Positions 10,665-21,063 of a stretch of 64,000 nt of DNA are shown piece after piece. Under the pieces are notes generated by a model, which saw only the letters and a list, made by a program, of their open reading frames with translations, ran no database searches and was not told the DNA's origin. Positions within the stretch are counted from its first letter, which is position 1; each line of letters begins with the position of its first letter. A program made the translations under genes and the position numbers. The stretch spans positions 128,141 through 192,140 of the forward strand of contig CAJNOJ010000067.1 in NCBI GenBank assembly GCA_905250025.1, given 5' to 3'. This stretch comes from Adineta ricciae. Lineage: Eukaryota > Rotifera > Eurotatoria > Adinetida > Adinetidae.

Positions 10665-11762
10665 ATGAATCAATTTATCTGTCAAGAAAACGTGATTACT
10701 TTCGACAATACTGTTGCATATGAATTTTCAAACACCGTAAGTTCTCTTTCGATCTACATTCTACCAATATTAGCATTGACCGGCAATACTCTAACGTTAC
10801 TGGTCATCTTCACCAATTCTCATTTGAATCGTTCGTCATTTGCCGTCTATGTCAAATGTTTAGCCATATCGGACACATCCGTTCTTGTCTTTAAGTTCCT
10901 CTCGTATCAAAATAAAACATCAAAACATTTCTACTTTCCATCCTTTTGCACTATATTGATCTTTTTCACTGAAGCGAGCGTTCTTTTATCCATATGGACG
11001 ATAGTTGCTATTACGATCGAACGTACATTCGTCGTACTGTTGCCGTTACATCAAAAGAAATTTGTTTCCGCGTACCGTGCGCGTATGACGATCTTAATTT
11101 TGACTTCGATCATACTTATATTTTCTGCACGAGTTTTGATCATCCCGATCGATCAATCAGAAAATGTAGGATTACGTTGTCGTTCGAAAACCGACTGGAT
11201 TCTATATCGGAAAAAGAATATGACCATAACCGAATTCGGCTATTGTTACATACCGCTAACGATTGTGATTATCGGTAATTTATTAACATCGTGCACGGTG
11301 AAGCGAGCATTTCTTCGACGACATGCTCTTATTGAAACGCGAAATTTCCAGCAGAAACGTCAAGTAAAATGTCATGAAAATCAATTAACATTGATGTTAT
11401 TGATCGTCACCTTAGTGTTCATTGTAGATTTCGTTCCATTTACAATAATGAACATCATCGCTAGGTGGGGTTTACCGTTTAATCTATGTTTCACTGGTAA
11501 AGCGTTCGAAATTTATACGGTTGTACGTTCGCTGTGCGAATTATTGAAAGATTTAAATTTTTGTACGAATTTTGTCATCTATTGTCTAAGTGGACGACGA
11601 TTTCGTTATGCATTTTATTCACTTTATAAGTGTCATCGACATCAGCTGAGTCTGAATTCGGATCAGAAACGGATACCGACTTATAATACAGTCAAAACTG
11701 ATTTACAACAGAAATCTGGCAACAGTTCAACCAAAGCGAATGTGAAAGAAGCAGAACTCTAG
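10665..11762 (+). CDS. Class A neuropeptide-type GPCR (copy 2, complete)
   Basis: A single-exon gene of 365 residues with seven hydrophobic segments. TM1 carries the GN motif (ALTGNTLTLLVIF). TM3 ends in ERT instead of DRY (IWTIVAITIERTFVVL). TM5 is FGYCYIPLTIVIIGNLL, and TM6 is LTLMLLIVTLVFIVDFVPF, lacking the usual CWxP. TM7 is CTNFVIYCLSGRRFR, a variant NPxxY followed by helix 8. Extracellular N-glycosylation sites and a basic tail are visible. It is a plasma-membrane receptor, probably for a peptide ligand; the closest type is FMRFamide or other invertebrate neuropeptide receptors, ligand unknown. The ATG directly follows a splice acceptor. The paralogue 11 kb upstream is nearly identical. 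Confidence 0.88.
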   Translation: MNQFICQENVITFDNTVAYEFSNTVSSLSIYILPILALTGNTLTLLVIFTNSHLNRSSFAVYVKCLAISDTSVLVFKFLSYQNKTSKHFYFPSFCTILIFFTEASVLLSIWTIVAITIERTFVVLLPLHQKKFVSAYRARMTILILTSIILIFSARVLIIPIDQSENVGLRCRSKTDWILYRKKNMTITEFGYCYIPLTIVIIGNLLTSCTVKRAFLRRHALIETRNFQQKRQVKCHENQLTLMLLIVTLVFIVDFVPFTIMNIIARWGLPFNLCFTGKAFEIYTVVRSLCELLKDLNFCTNFVIYCLSGRRFRYAFYSLYKCHRHQLSLNSDQKRIPTYNTVKTDLQQKSGNSSTKANVKEAEL

Positions 11763-12258
11763 TCACATGCATCGTTCGTTGTTGTTTTCGTCGAGAAAAT
11801 AAATGGATTTCAAATCCAAAACGTTTTACTCTTTGATATTTTCACATGAATTCACAATGCGATAATTTCTTGTGACGTCAAGAAAGGCTTCTCCGGAAAT
11901 GTCATGTCTTATTAATCGACTTCGGTTAGGATACATGTAAACTGACTGCCTTTAGGTAACCGACCAGTTTAATGTCAAGCAAAGTGTTCCTCGGCGCTAA
12001 CTAATAGACTTCGAAAGAAATTTGAAACTCAATAATTCATGTCTGTTTGCTTCTTATCATTTGTATGAGAAAAAAAACACTATTTTTATTTACGTAAATT
12101 TTATCATTGCGACGGGTTTTTTTTTTCAACCTCGAAAGGAGATAACGAATGAAACACAAGCCTCCGATGGCGCTTCTATCATTCTCGCTGTTTGTCAACA
12201 GATAAACGAGTCGGATTTTGGAACTGATTCACACCGAGCATCAACAGATCGAAATTAC
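11763..12258. other. Intergenic, GPCR to membrane gene (copy 2)
   Basis: Counterpart of 776-1272, with the GPCR 3' UTR and upstream region of the membrane gene. An open frame crosses it but has an in-frame stop in copy 1, so it is not called. Confidence 0.55.
11798..11803 (+). terminator. AATAAA polyadenylation signal of GPCR copy 2
   Basis: Hexamer 36 bases beyond the stop codon, conserved with copy 1. Confidence 0.6.
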
Positions 12259-13755
12259 ATGGATGTAAACGAAAACAAATTTGCTTTGATCGTATACATT
12301 CTTGTTCTTTGTAGTCAGGACGAACAACAGTATATTCCGGCGGTTTAAAACTTGCAGCTGACCAGGCAATCGAACGCAGTGGATTTCTTGGAACGGTAAT
12401 AGATAAAATAGATGTTAATTTGTTTTCGTTTCTATATTTTTCTTTAATTATACAGCATCGTAGTTTAGCAAACATCCGCTGGTATGAGTATATGTTTTTT
12501 GCACTTGGGACTCTCGCGGCATTGATTACGGATGGTTTAACCATAGCACGCCTTGTAAAAATAGGTGGTTCATTATCGAATCCCGAGTTTGCTTATGGAA
12601 TCTTGATTCTCGTACATTCCCGTAAATACACACTTGACTTGATTAATTATGTAATATTTTCTCTTCACATAGTTTTTTTGCTTCTATTTTTACTCACCGG
12701 TTTACTCTATCAACGTATCACTGACATAATTGCGTTCTTTGTCAGTGCTGTTCTTCTGACTATCTATGTGGTTGTACACTATTTTTATCGAAAAGGACAA
12801 ACTTCCCAAGCTCAAGATACTCAACCCGAAATTCGTCTGGTAGGCGTGAGTATTCATCGTCAAATGAGACCAATTCATTCTTTGTGCAGGCTCGATTGAT
12901 AATAACAATTGTTTTTAACATCTGCTTCATTCCATTGTCAATTGTGGTGATCAAAGATTATAAACGAGATGAGTTCTCTCAACGGTTCGTTTCATTTCAA
13001 TTCTTGTCGTCAAGCACTCCTCTTCTGTTTTTTTTCAGTCTTTTTGGTGCATTTACAGAACAACGACGCCCATTGAGAATCTACAGTACCTTCGATTGTG
13101 TTATGCGTTTAAGTACCATGCTTTCGGTGGGTACTTGAATCAGTTGAATTCTTTTGAAAAATCTATCTCTATTCAGATTTCATCATTACTACTCAATTTA
13201 TACAACTATACTGGATATCAAGTAGCAGATACAATTTTTCTCTCTATCGGCATTCCAGTTGTATTCATTTGGTTGGGTGTTGGTATTGGTATGGTAAGAA
13301 AAACATTCAGAGATGTTCGTAAAAATTGAATTGTCATTCGAAATGATAGGCTCGGCTTGAAAGCTTTATCTTAATGTGCATTTTCTATTTTCTTTCGTTA
13401 TTTCAATTGGGTTTCCTGGGATATTGTCTTTCTACTGTAAGATTTTCTTGCGAAAAATTCCCTTTGAATATTTTGTTGTTCATGACAGACTATTAAACGT
13501 TCGATTGATGTATCGAAACAAACATCAACAACAACAACGATAGCGACATCAACGTTAAGCTCAACGACAACAATGAAACCTCCTGCAGATTTACTGCCAA
13601 TATTCGGTGTGCTTTACGTGTGTATATCAGCTAATCTACTTGCTCATATCGCTTCAATGATTTTCGGGTTCTGGTGTACGAGACAGTTTGGTAAAGGTCT
13701 TCAGGACAAATTATTCAACAGTAAAATTGACAAATGGATTCGAGAACGTTTTTGA
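12259..13755 (+). CDS. Multi-pass membrane protein of unknown family (copy 2)
   Basis: Paralogue of 1273-2762 with the same nine-exon structure. Examples are intron 12265-12314 with a GTAAAC donor and intron 12396-12455. Against copy 1 many substitutions in exons are synonymous or conservative. In exon 8 the ARLESFILMCIFYFLSLF segment is identical although several third bases differ, which supports the exon calls. The single-base insertion near 13324 that would shift a long open frame falls inside an intron, so the gene is intact. The donor of intron 3 is CCC|GTAAAT here versus CTG|GTAAGT in copy 1, and its acceptor is shifted by two bases. Function unknown. Confidence 0.75.
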
Positions 13756-13796
13756 CCGATCAACTGAGAATTTGTTATTTGCTTTTTTGTTTACGA

Positions 13797-13802
13797 AATA
13801 AA
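13797..13802 (+). terminator. AATAAA polyadenylation signal of membrane gene copy 2
   Basis: Hexamer 42 bases downstream of the stop codon. The convergent EGF gene stops about 100 bp further on. Confidence 0.55.
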
Positions 13803-13905
13803 TTCTTCAAACAAGAAACGGTTTGAAAAGATTCAGAAATTTATTCAGTAGATGTTGGTGCAATGAGTTTAGTTCTTTTATGTCTGTTGATCAAAAGGAA
13901 TTTGT

Positions 13906-16232
13906 TTAAACACAATATTGTGCTGGACCATCTGCATCTATTTCTTGGATGTGTGTGCCGTTGTTACACCAGCATCCAAATGGATTATTTGGATTACGAC
14001 TTGGATACGGTTTACCTGCTGGCCCACAACGTCCTTGAGCTGTTGTCATTTGTGCACCGAGTACATCTAGTTAAAGATTGAAATTATTCTGACGTTGTTT
14101 CTCGTCTCGCGTCTTACCATCACAACTTCCAGCACTGATGTATCCTTCCTTGCAGGAACAAACGTAGTAGATTGGCTTGTTACTTGGTGGTACGATAATA
14201 CCATCGGTTTCGACACAGACACCTTTCGTACCACAGTCTTTGATTGGACAGCCTAAAAAGTCAAATGACATCTTCGTGTCTATATGTTGAAAAATAGATT
14301 TTACTCTTGGAAAATGGACATGGTTCCACTTTGACGATGCCACCTTCGCAAACACATGAAAAACCACGAGCAGATGCATAATTAGGTTTGCAATAACCTC
14401 CGCCACATCGTGGAGCTTCTCGACATTTATCTGAACAATTTCAAAAACAACTCTTCAACATTGACTGATCGTTAACAAATTTATCAACTATACCATTCGG
14501 TAATTCGCATGAGTCTCCTTTACGATATATTGGACATGCGCAAACAGCTTCATAAGTTGAATTTTTCTTTTGTGTACAAACGCCTGGACCACAATTTTTA
14601 CCCACACATGGATCTTAACAAAGTAACATGTGTTCATTGAAAACATCCACTGGATATTTACTTTCACAAGGCTCATTATTATGATGAAATCCATCACTGC
14701 ACTGACACACAGCAGTACCATGAATATCGCGGCATTCGCCATAAGGACCGCAATTCTTCGATTGACATGGATCTAAACGACATTCATAAGTTTTACTTTT
14801 TACTAACAAGAATCTCTTCTTCAGTACCAGGTATAACTATATCACATCGTGCACCAGTAAAGTGTGCTGGACATGTACAGAAATAGACGGTATCATTAAA
14901 TGCTTCACAAACACCACCATTCAAACATGGATTGTTGAAACAGGCAGCTAGAGAAGAAAAAGGACATCCTTCTGTCAATATGTGATCCTTCGTTGGGTTT
15001 CAGATTCTCATCTTACATTGTTTTTCACATTTGACACCAGTATAACGTGATGGACATTGACACAGAAAAGCGCCTTTGCCTTTGTTACTGCATGTGCCAC
15101 CATTTTGGCATGGATTTTGTGCATGACAACCGCCTATGTCATTCGTACGAAGAAAAACTCCTTCTCACCAAAAATCTTCTCTTACTTTCTTCGCATTTCG
15201 TTAAATCGGTGATGATTTTACCAAATGTACTTGGATAATTACCGCAATTACACGAATAGTAAGGCGGTGTTAGTGATTGTTGGCATATACCCACTCCACA
15301 AACACCTGGAACGTCCTCGCAAAGTGGTCCTGAAATTCATAATTTATCTAGTGAGAGCAATCGCAAAGCAAATATACAATTCTCTACTTTTGAGTGTCTT
15401 TGTACAGTTTTGTCCAGCATAACCTCCCGTACAATCACAGACATATCCATTATTCACAATTCGACATGTGCCGTTATTTTTACATACAGGAGTGTCAGTT
15501 TCTCTCTCATAACAGGGACCTAAATATAAATGAAATACATCAACTCGAACTTATTCTCTTCATCTCGAATGAACGAACTCAATGGACATGTGTCATTTAA
15601 TCGTGGATCACGCCGTGTTCCATCGTAGCATTTGCAGTAAACAGGTATACTAGGATCGCCTGTTTCTACACATTCCGAATTGCGACATCGAATATTAGCA
15701 TCGGAACATTCTAGAAAGAAATGAAAACATTCTTCGCGACCTTAAAAAAGACATTTTCGTACTTGGTAATGTTTCATTACAAAATTCTCCACCAAAGCCA
15801 GATGTACAATTACAGCGATAACTCGTTAAACCATCACGAACACATGCTGCACCATTTTTACATGAATGATTACTACAAGGATCGAGAGTGTCTATGCAAC
15901 AACGAGAGAAAATCGATGCATAACTTAGAATATCTTCACATTTTTACCTGCTGGACAAGGTGTGAAAACATTCGCTGTTACAATTGCATCGCCATCATCT
16001 AGTTCACAATAACATCCAAAACGATTTTGATCTGTAGCGCATAAATCACATTCATGATCAACATTCAACGGACAACCCGTATCTTCATCAATATTAGCTA
16101 AGACAAGAAAAACAAACTTGAATTGAACATCGATCGTCGACAAGACTTACGATATTGAGTATTGCTCGCCACTTGTACAAGTAAAACAGCAAAGATGCTT
16201 AGCACAATCAGATTGATTCGTATATCGAACAT
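13906..16232 (-). CDS. Secreted multi-EGF-domain protein (copy 2)
   Basis: Paralogue of 2912-5240, starting at an ATG at 16232 and ending at a stop at 13906. The signal-peptide exon and all EGF-like module exons seen in copy 1 are present in the same order with intact splice sites and cysteines. Differences are mostly single substitutions, such as GGYAGQNC versus GGFAGQNC in one module, plus small indels in introns (for example near 15168). I see no frameshift in exons, so both copies look functional. No C-terminal membrane anchor is seen. Confidence 0.83.
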
Positions 16233-16878
16233 TTTCAATGGTCAAAATCGAAGCGTAATGCTCGTCTTGCGATCTCTTTATATACATATATAGACGATCG
16301 AACTTCTGATACTCAGCAAATATTTCTCAGCAAGGTTTTTCTTTTCTGTTAAACAGAAGGATTTAAAAGGATTAAAATATCTTTGTATATTTGACATCAA
16401 TAAAAAAAATTAGTCAAGAAATATCAACTTTCATAATGCACTTAACTCTTTCCCGATGAATTCCTCTAGTTACATTGACCGAAATATTCGCATTACTTCC
16501 CTTTTTGTTAATAATCAAATATTTTGAATGATTCAGGCAAGCAAAGGAAGTGCAGCAACTAATACGATCAAACAATGAGACAAATATCATGATTATGACG
16601 GAATTCGTTTTCGACTTCAGATAATTACAAATCTCAGAAGCATCATTTTGCCTTTGATAAGAAGGATAAGCACAGTTGTTGATGATTGATTCGATTGAAG
16701 TCAGTTAACTTTTTTTTTCTCGTTTGTACATTCGATGATGTAAGAAACATATGGTCTTCATTCGTCTCTAAGTGTCATTGGCAAAGAGATTCATCGTATG
16801 TTATTCAAAATTCAATACAATCATGTTCAACGATTTGTGAAGCCTTAACTAAACATTAAGAATAACAATAAGAAAAGA
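16233..16878. other. Intergenic, EGF promoter (copy 2)
   Basis: Collinear with 5241-5890. It includes the EGF promoter and what was the 3' flank of the ZP gene. No additional gene is seen. Confidence 0.6.
16276..16284 (-). promoter_or_regulatory. TATA-like box of EGF gene, copy 2
   Basis: TATATAAAG on the minus strand, 44 bp upstream of the ATG at 16232, matching copy 1 at 5284-5292. Confidence 0.5.
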
Positions 16879-16967
16879 TCAAAGATGATTTCGCCGTTTT
16901 GCTCCGTCTAGGATACGTTCGCGTCTCTTGTCTGATGCTGTTGGACTGAAAATCGACGTTTTATTAG
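16879..16967 (-). pseudogene. Orphan last exon of the ZP gene
   Basis: These bases match the ZP cytoplasmic tail at 5891-5979 almost exactly (NKTSIFSPTASDKRRERIL and on to the same TGA stop). Upstream on the minus strand the homology ends at 16967. The frame then reaches a stop within about 50 bases, with no transmembrane or ZP-coding sequence. This is a truncated gene remnant created by the duplication breakpoint. Confidence 0.85.
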
Positions 16968-17161
16968 ATCTCGTGTCAATTATCTTAATTGTATTTCGAA
17001 TTTCAAGTATCCTAAGACATTTTTTCTCCTTTCATTTTCAGGAACAAAGAAATTTACATCGTTACTATGCGTTAATAGTCTGTTCTTTTCTTCTGTTAAA
17101 TACATCATATGATGGAGATGATGACTGATCGACTCTCTTGAATGTACGTATTACATAAAAA

Positions 17162-17182
17162 CGAGAGAGAGAGGGAGAGAGA
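17162..17182. repeat. GA microsatellite
   Basis: Imperfect (GA)n tract interrupted by one GGG. Confidence 0.7.
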
Positions 17183-18582
17183 CATTAGTGGCAGGTGGAA
17201 CAAACAGACATAAACGTGTATTCGCATTTGCCTTTTACTTGAAGACTTATGCAACTATGTTATGGGATATTACTCTTGTGGAAGAGATGCATCATTCAGT
17301 AAATAATCTAGATTTCTAATCAAGCAACTTGCATGAATAATAATCGATCAAGGTAGGTTGGTCGGGCATTGTATAGTTCAATAAATCTTCATCAGAATAG
17401 AAAAAAAGAAATGTCGTTTAAACGTCTTGAATTCATAGTGTAATCAATCTGATGTCGAAAAAGAAATAAAATAATTGAATTGATATGTTCGAATAACCTT
17501 GCCGTTAAAACTCTCTTTCATTGTGTACATATGTCTTGATTACATTTATGGTTATACTTGACCAGCCGTCTTGACGCTGTTTGATAAAGTAATTGGAGTA
17601 GAAATGACAAGAAGGGAGTATCATGTCGATGACGACCACCAGATGCGATGTTTGCATTCTCCATTTTCTCCCTCTCTTGCGTTTTTATTTTCTCTTTGTT
17701 TCTTGAAACGATACGTGTACACTTGAGTCAAATCGAGTGTTCCGTGCCAGTATGAATTGAGCGGTAATAGCAGAGAAACACGTGAGGGTATTGTTCTTCT
17801 TTTTCAAATATGTGCGTGCACATTTGCAAAAGGAACAACATATCTGATTGATAAACTGGACACGATTTGATTAACACACGAAGGCCATTCCGCTTTAGTT
17901 AGGTTTTGTACAATCTGCCGATGGTGAGAGATATGTACTGATCGATCGAGATAGGGAAATTTTTGAGTTCATTGATAATTATAAGTATGACGGACATGAA
18001 TATTGACCTTCTTTATCTTTCTCGTTCTCCGCCTTCTTTGTTCGTGAATCATCTGCTTGTCATTTGTTCTAAAGATTCATCACACTAATTTGTGATGTTT
18101 CGAGTAGAAGTGTTAGTGAGTGAAATAGATACTTATCATGTGTTCAGCGAGAGAATCGGCGATAGATAGACAACCAAATTGTAATGAATGTAAAGAAATT
18201 CAATTTTCATCTAAGATGTGTGTGTCAAGCTATTCTTCGATAGATGAAAGAATTTGTTATTTTTTACATGAACCTAGTTCTCGTATCTTTTTTTCTTCTT
18301 CTCTCATACGCAGCACGCACTCTCAGATCGATGCGATTGTTCAATCTGATCAAATGTAAACAAGCTAGGAGAGACTAAGCAACATTTTGTTACCATTTAC
18401 TGACGCGTCGTTCGGACCATACAGCTCTCTTTCTTCTCGATTCCTTCTGTCTGCAATTATCACATCACGCATCATGAACAAAATTTGATCGTGTCTGCGA
18501 GTGAATCAATCACACAGACGTATAAGTAACTCGGTGTTGTTGCTATTCTCATGAATTGGATACAAGAATGATCGCATTTTGT

Positions 18583-18592
18583 TCTATTCTAG
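18583..18592 (+). promoter_or_regulatory. Splice acceptor directly before the FAM124 ATG
   Basis: TTCTATTCTAG ends at 18592 and the ATG begins at 18593. This has the same arrangement as the GPCR at 10665. It may be a 5'-UTR intron end or a trans-splice acceptor. Confidence 0.55.
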
Positions 18593-20364
18593 ATGATTCC
18601 TGATCAGCAATCTCCATGCGAGCTTATTCTTAAGATAGGTTGTAATGAATCCGATGAAATCACCTCGACTATAACCAATCTTCTTCGTTCATGTTCGATC
18701 GTCGATCAACGATTCCTCTACGTCGAACGGCAAATTCAACCAAGTACTTACTTCGGCTCGTTTACAAGTCCAACATTACGATCGAAAGTTCCCATTCAAT
18801 GTCAGTCGCTGAGTTGCGTCATTTTCCTAACTGATGAAATCTTCAAACAACATGAAAAGAAAGAATTTTTCAAATCGACTCACATCTGGAATTTTCATCA
18901 TAAGATTGAATTACTCGATGAATACCGACATACATTAGCCAGACAAGATTATTATGAACTATCTCATTTGTTGCCTCTCTGGTCAGTATCCCACATACCT
19001 TTCACTCGGCATCTTATCATTCGTTTCAATGTTTTCACGCGAAACTTCGAGACCATGTTAAGATTTTACACGCATTTGTTTCAACGTCGTCCGGATTCGA
19101 GTAAATCTGGTTTTGTGCTTTTTAATCTCTCCGCACCGAATCATCACAAAATTCTTTATCAATTTTCGATCAAATATTCGCCATCCATTGAATCTTACTC
19201 GATTTCGCAAGGTGCCTATCTGAAATTTCGTCTAAGTAATCTAAACTATTTCCTCCACGAGTACACAAGCAAATTGTTCACGATAAACAAGTCGGAATAC
19301 TACATTCACGATCCAGATGGAAATCTTCTACATTTATGTTTACATAATATGTCATCGAATATCAAAGAATCGTTATTATTGAATAAATCATTTGTTCATC
19401 CGAACGATAGTGGCTTTGGTGATAGTAGCGATCCTTCTATACATTTACTCAAATCGAATGTTTCTCAGATGTATCCAATTAGAAATGATATCGATGGACA
19501 AAGTCATTCGTCGAATGATTCAGGTCAATGTAGTTCAATATCGTCAAACGAAACCAAGCGAACAGTTCAGCAAAATTCTGTCCACAAAACGAACAGTATA
19601 TCAGTTCGGCCAGCAACGAAGAGCGAAATTGACATGCGATTGAAACAACAACAACGAACAGGTTAGAAGTCAATTATTGATCCAATCAACTGATGTTCTC
19701 TGCTTTCTTTCTAGTACTTCCACATGGTTTACTCAAGCCATCACTATACGAAAGTGAACCACGCATATCTCAGAGGGATCTCAGGACTCGGTGTTACTCA
19801 TCGATGAATAATATTAAAAGATCGAATGACATTCGTCCAATCTCTACACACCATTTTCAATCATCAGCATTCAACAACGACGATTATGACATCTCCTATG
19901 AAGTCGATTCACCACGTGTAGGCTCAAGAACATCAACAAGTCAATCTTCCTACAGTTATCTCAACACACTTTTACAAAAACAACAACAACAAGCGATCCA
20001 TTCACAAAATGTCAAAGACCTGATAGAACAATTTGAAAAATCCAAAGTGTCAACATTACGCCCGAAATCAGTTCCTGTAATCGACCATTCATCAGCTTCA
20101 AATATCGTGGTCCGCCCTCAAACAATAAAACAACAGACGACATGCGATTGGGAATTCGATCATAGCGATATATTGAACACGAGCGATGAACAAAGACGAA
20201 ACTCACGTATTAATATTGGTATTACCCTAGATTCTCGATTGAGAAAAACACCCGTACTCGATATGTTAAGGAGCACAACTATGCAATCCGATATCAGTGA
20301 ATCTCAGCAATTTCACCGGACAAATTCTTTCAAATTTTCATCCACGCCAGTTGCACGCTTTTGA
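18593..20364 (+). CDS. FAM124: FAM124 family protein
   Basis: Two exons (18593-19661 and 19715-20364) encode 572 residues. The N-terminal half matches the FAM124 domain, a glyoxalase-like fold. Conserved stretches include YYELSHLLPLWSVSHI, RFNVFTRNFETMLRFYTHLF, SGFVLFNLS and YYIHDPDGNLLHLCL. These correspond to the family's QLPIWGV, LYEMILQR and QDYDGNKILLQ regions as I know them. The C-terminal half is Ser/Gln-rich and probably disordered, including a run of QKQQQQ and RPKSVPVI. The molecular role of FAM124 is not established. It is preceded by a splice acceptor at the ATG and followed by AATAAA at 20431. I am confident of the family, not of any function. Confidence 0.82.
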
Positions 20365-21063
20365 ATCCGAGGCAGACATGCTTCTCCTTCTTTTCTATCG
20401 TTGTAAATGAAATATATATTTACAAAATTGAATAAATATTGATCATATACACCATTTCGATTATATAGGACAAAGTCAGAAGACGGATATATAAATTTAT
20501 TCGAGTGTGATTGACTGGTTGACCAAGATCATTGATTATGATCGATAAAAAAAAACAACAAACACACTGTTGTTTTCCGTTAGTTTACTCAGCCGTCCGA
20601 GAAGTATTTGTCTTTCGAATGTCAACGAGCTATGGGAAAAAAACAATTACCGGAAGAGTAAATATCAAAGTGATGTACGTCACTTTTGGTAGGTTTCGAT
20701 ACCGCTTTTCCTGATATTACAAGATACTTGTGCCATCAAATATCCCTATTATTGTGAAACGTCTGTGGAAATTGTTCCTCTTGTCGCCCATAAGAGGAAT
20801 GGAACAGTTAATCTGCTACGTAAAATTGGTCGCGGAGAAGAAAATTGTTTTCTCTTCATGCCGTCCGTAGCGGTTTGATTTTTTAAATTTATTTAACCCT
20901 CGACAGTTTGAAGAGAAGCGTCCGAAGAAAAACTAACAGTATCGAAGCTTCAGGAACTTTCTGCACCGTATAATAGTCTTTCTCCGGTGAGAAAACTCAT
21001 CATTTACATTATTCTTGCTTAGTAGATTCGTCATTTTGATCGTCGGAAGATATTCAGAGAAGA
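20365..21063. other. Intergenic, FAM124 to polycystin
   Basis: A 700-bp spacer with the FAM124 3' end and the polycystin-1-like promoter. No gene is supported. Confidence 0.6.
20431..20436 (+). terminator. AATAAA polyadenylation signal of FAM124 gene
   Basis: Hexamer 67 bases after the stop codon at 20364. Confidence 0.55.

Larger units (their letters stand above)
10989..16967. repeat. Direct segmental duplication, copy 2
   Basis: This is the second copy of the 1-5979 block. Homology is visible from 10989, because copy 1 is cut by the window edge, to 16967, where the sequence abruptly becomes unrelated. There is no ambiguous base at this breakpoint, so it appears to lie within continuous assembled sequence. 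The spacer between the blocks, 5981-10988, holds the ZP gene body, the alpha-galactosidase gene and the GPCR 5' half. Confidence 0.95.
16968..18592. other. Intergenic, 1.6 kb, right of duplication breakpoint
   Basis: Unique sequence from the breakpoint to the FAM124 gene. It contains a short GA repeat at 17162-17182 and several pyrimidine runs. A 73-codon frame at 18138-18359 has no domain, and I do not support it as a gene. Confidence 0.6.

Noticed and set aside
12022..12348. 108-codon frame before the membrane gene
   Set aside because: The equivalent frame in copy 1 has an in-frame stop, and a GTAAAC donor interrupts it. Only its Met-Asp end may be coding.
13096..13329. Apparent frameshift in copy 2 of the membrane gene relative to the long frame at 2106-2477 in copy 1
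   Set aside because: The extra A lies in an intron (donor ATG|GTAAGA, acceptor GATAG). Splicing it gives an identical protein segment in both copies with synonymous differences, so neither copy is broken.
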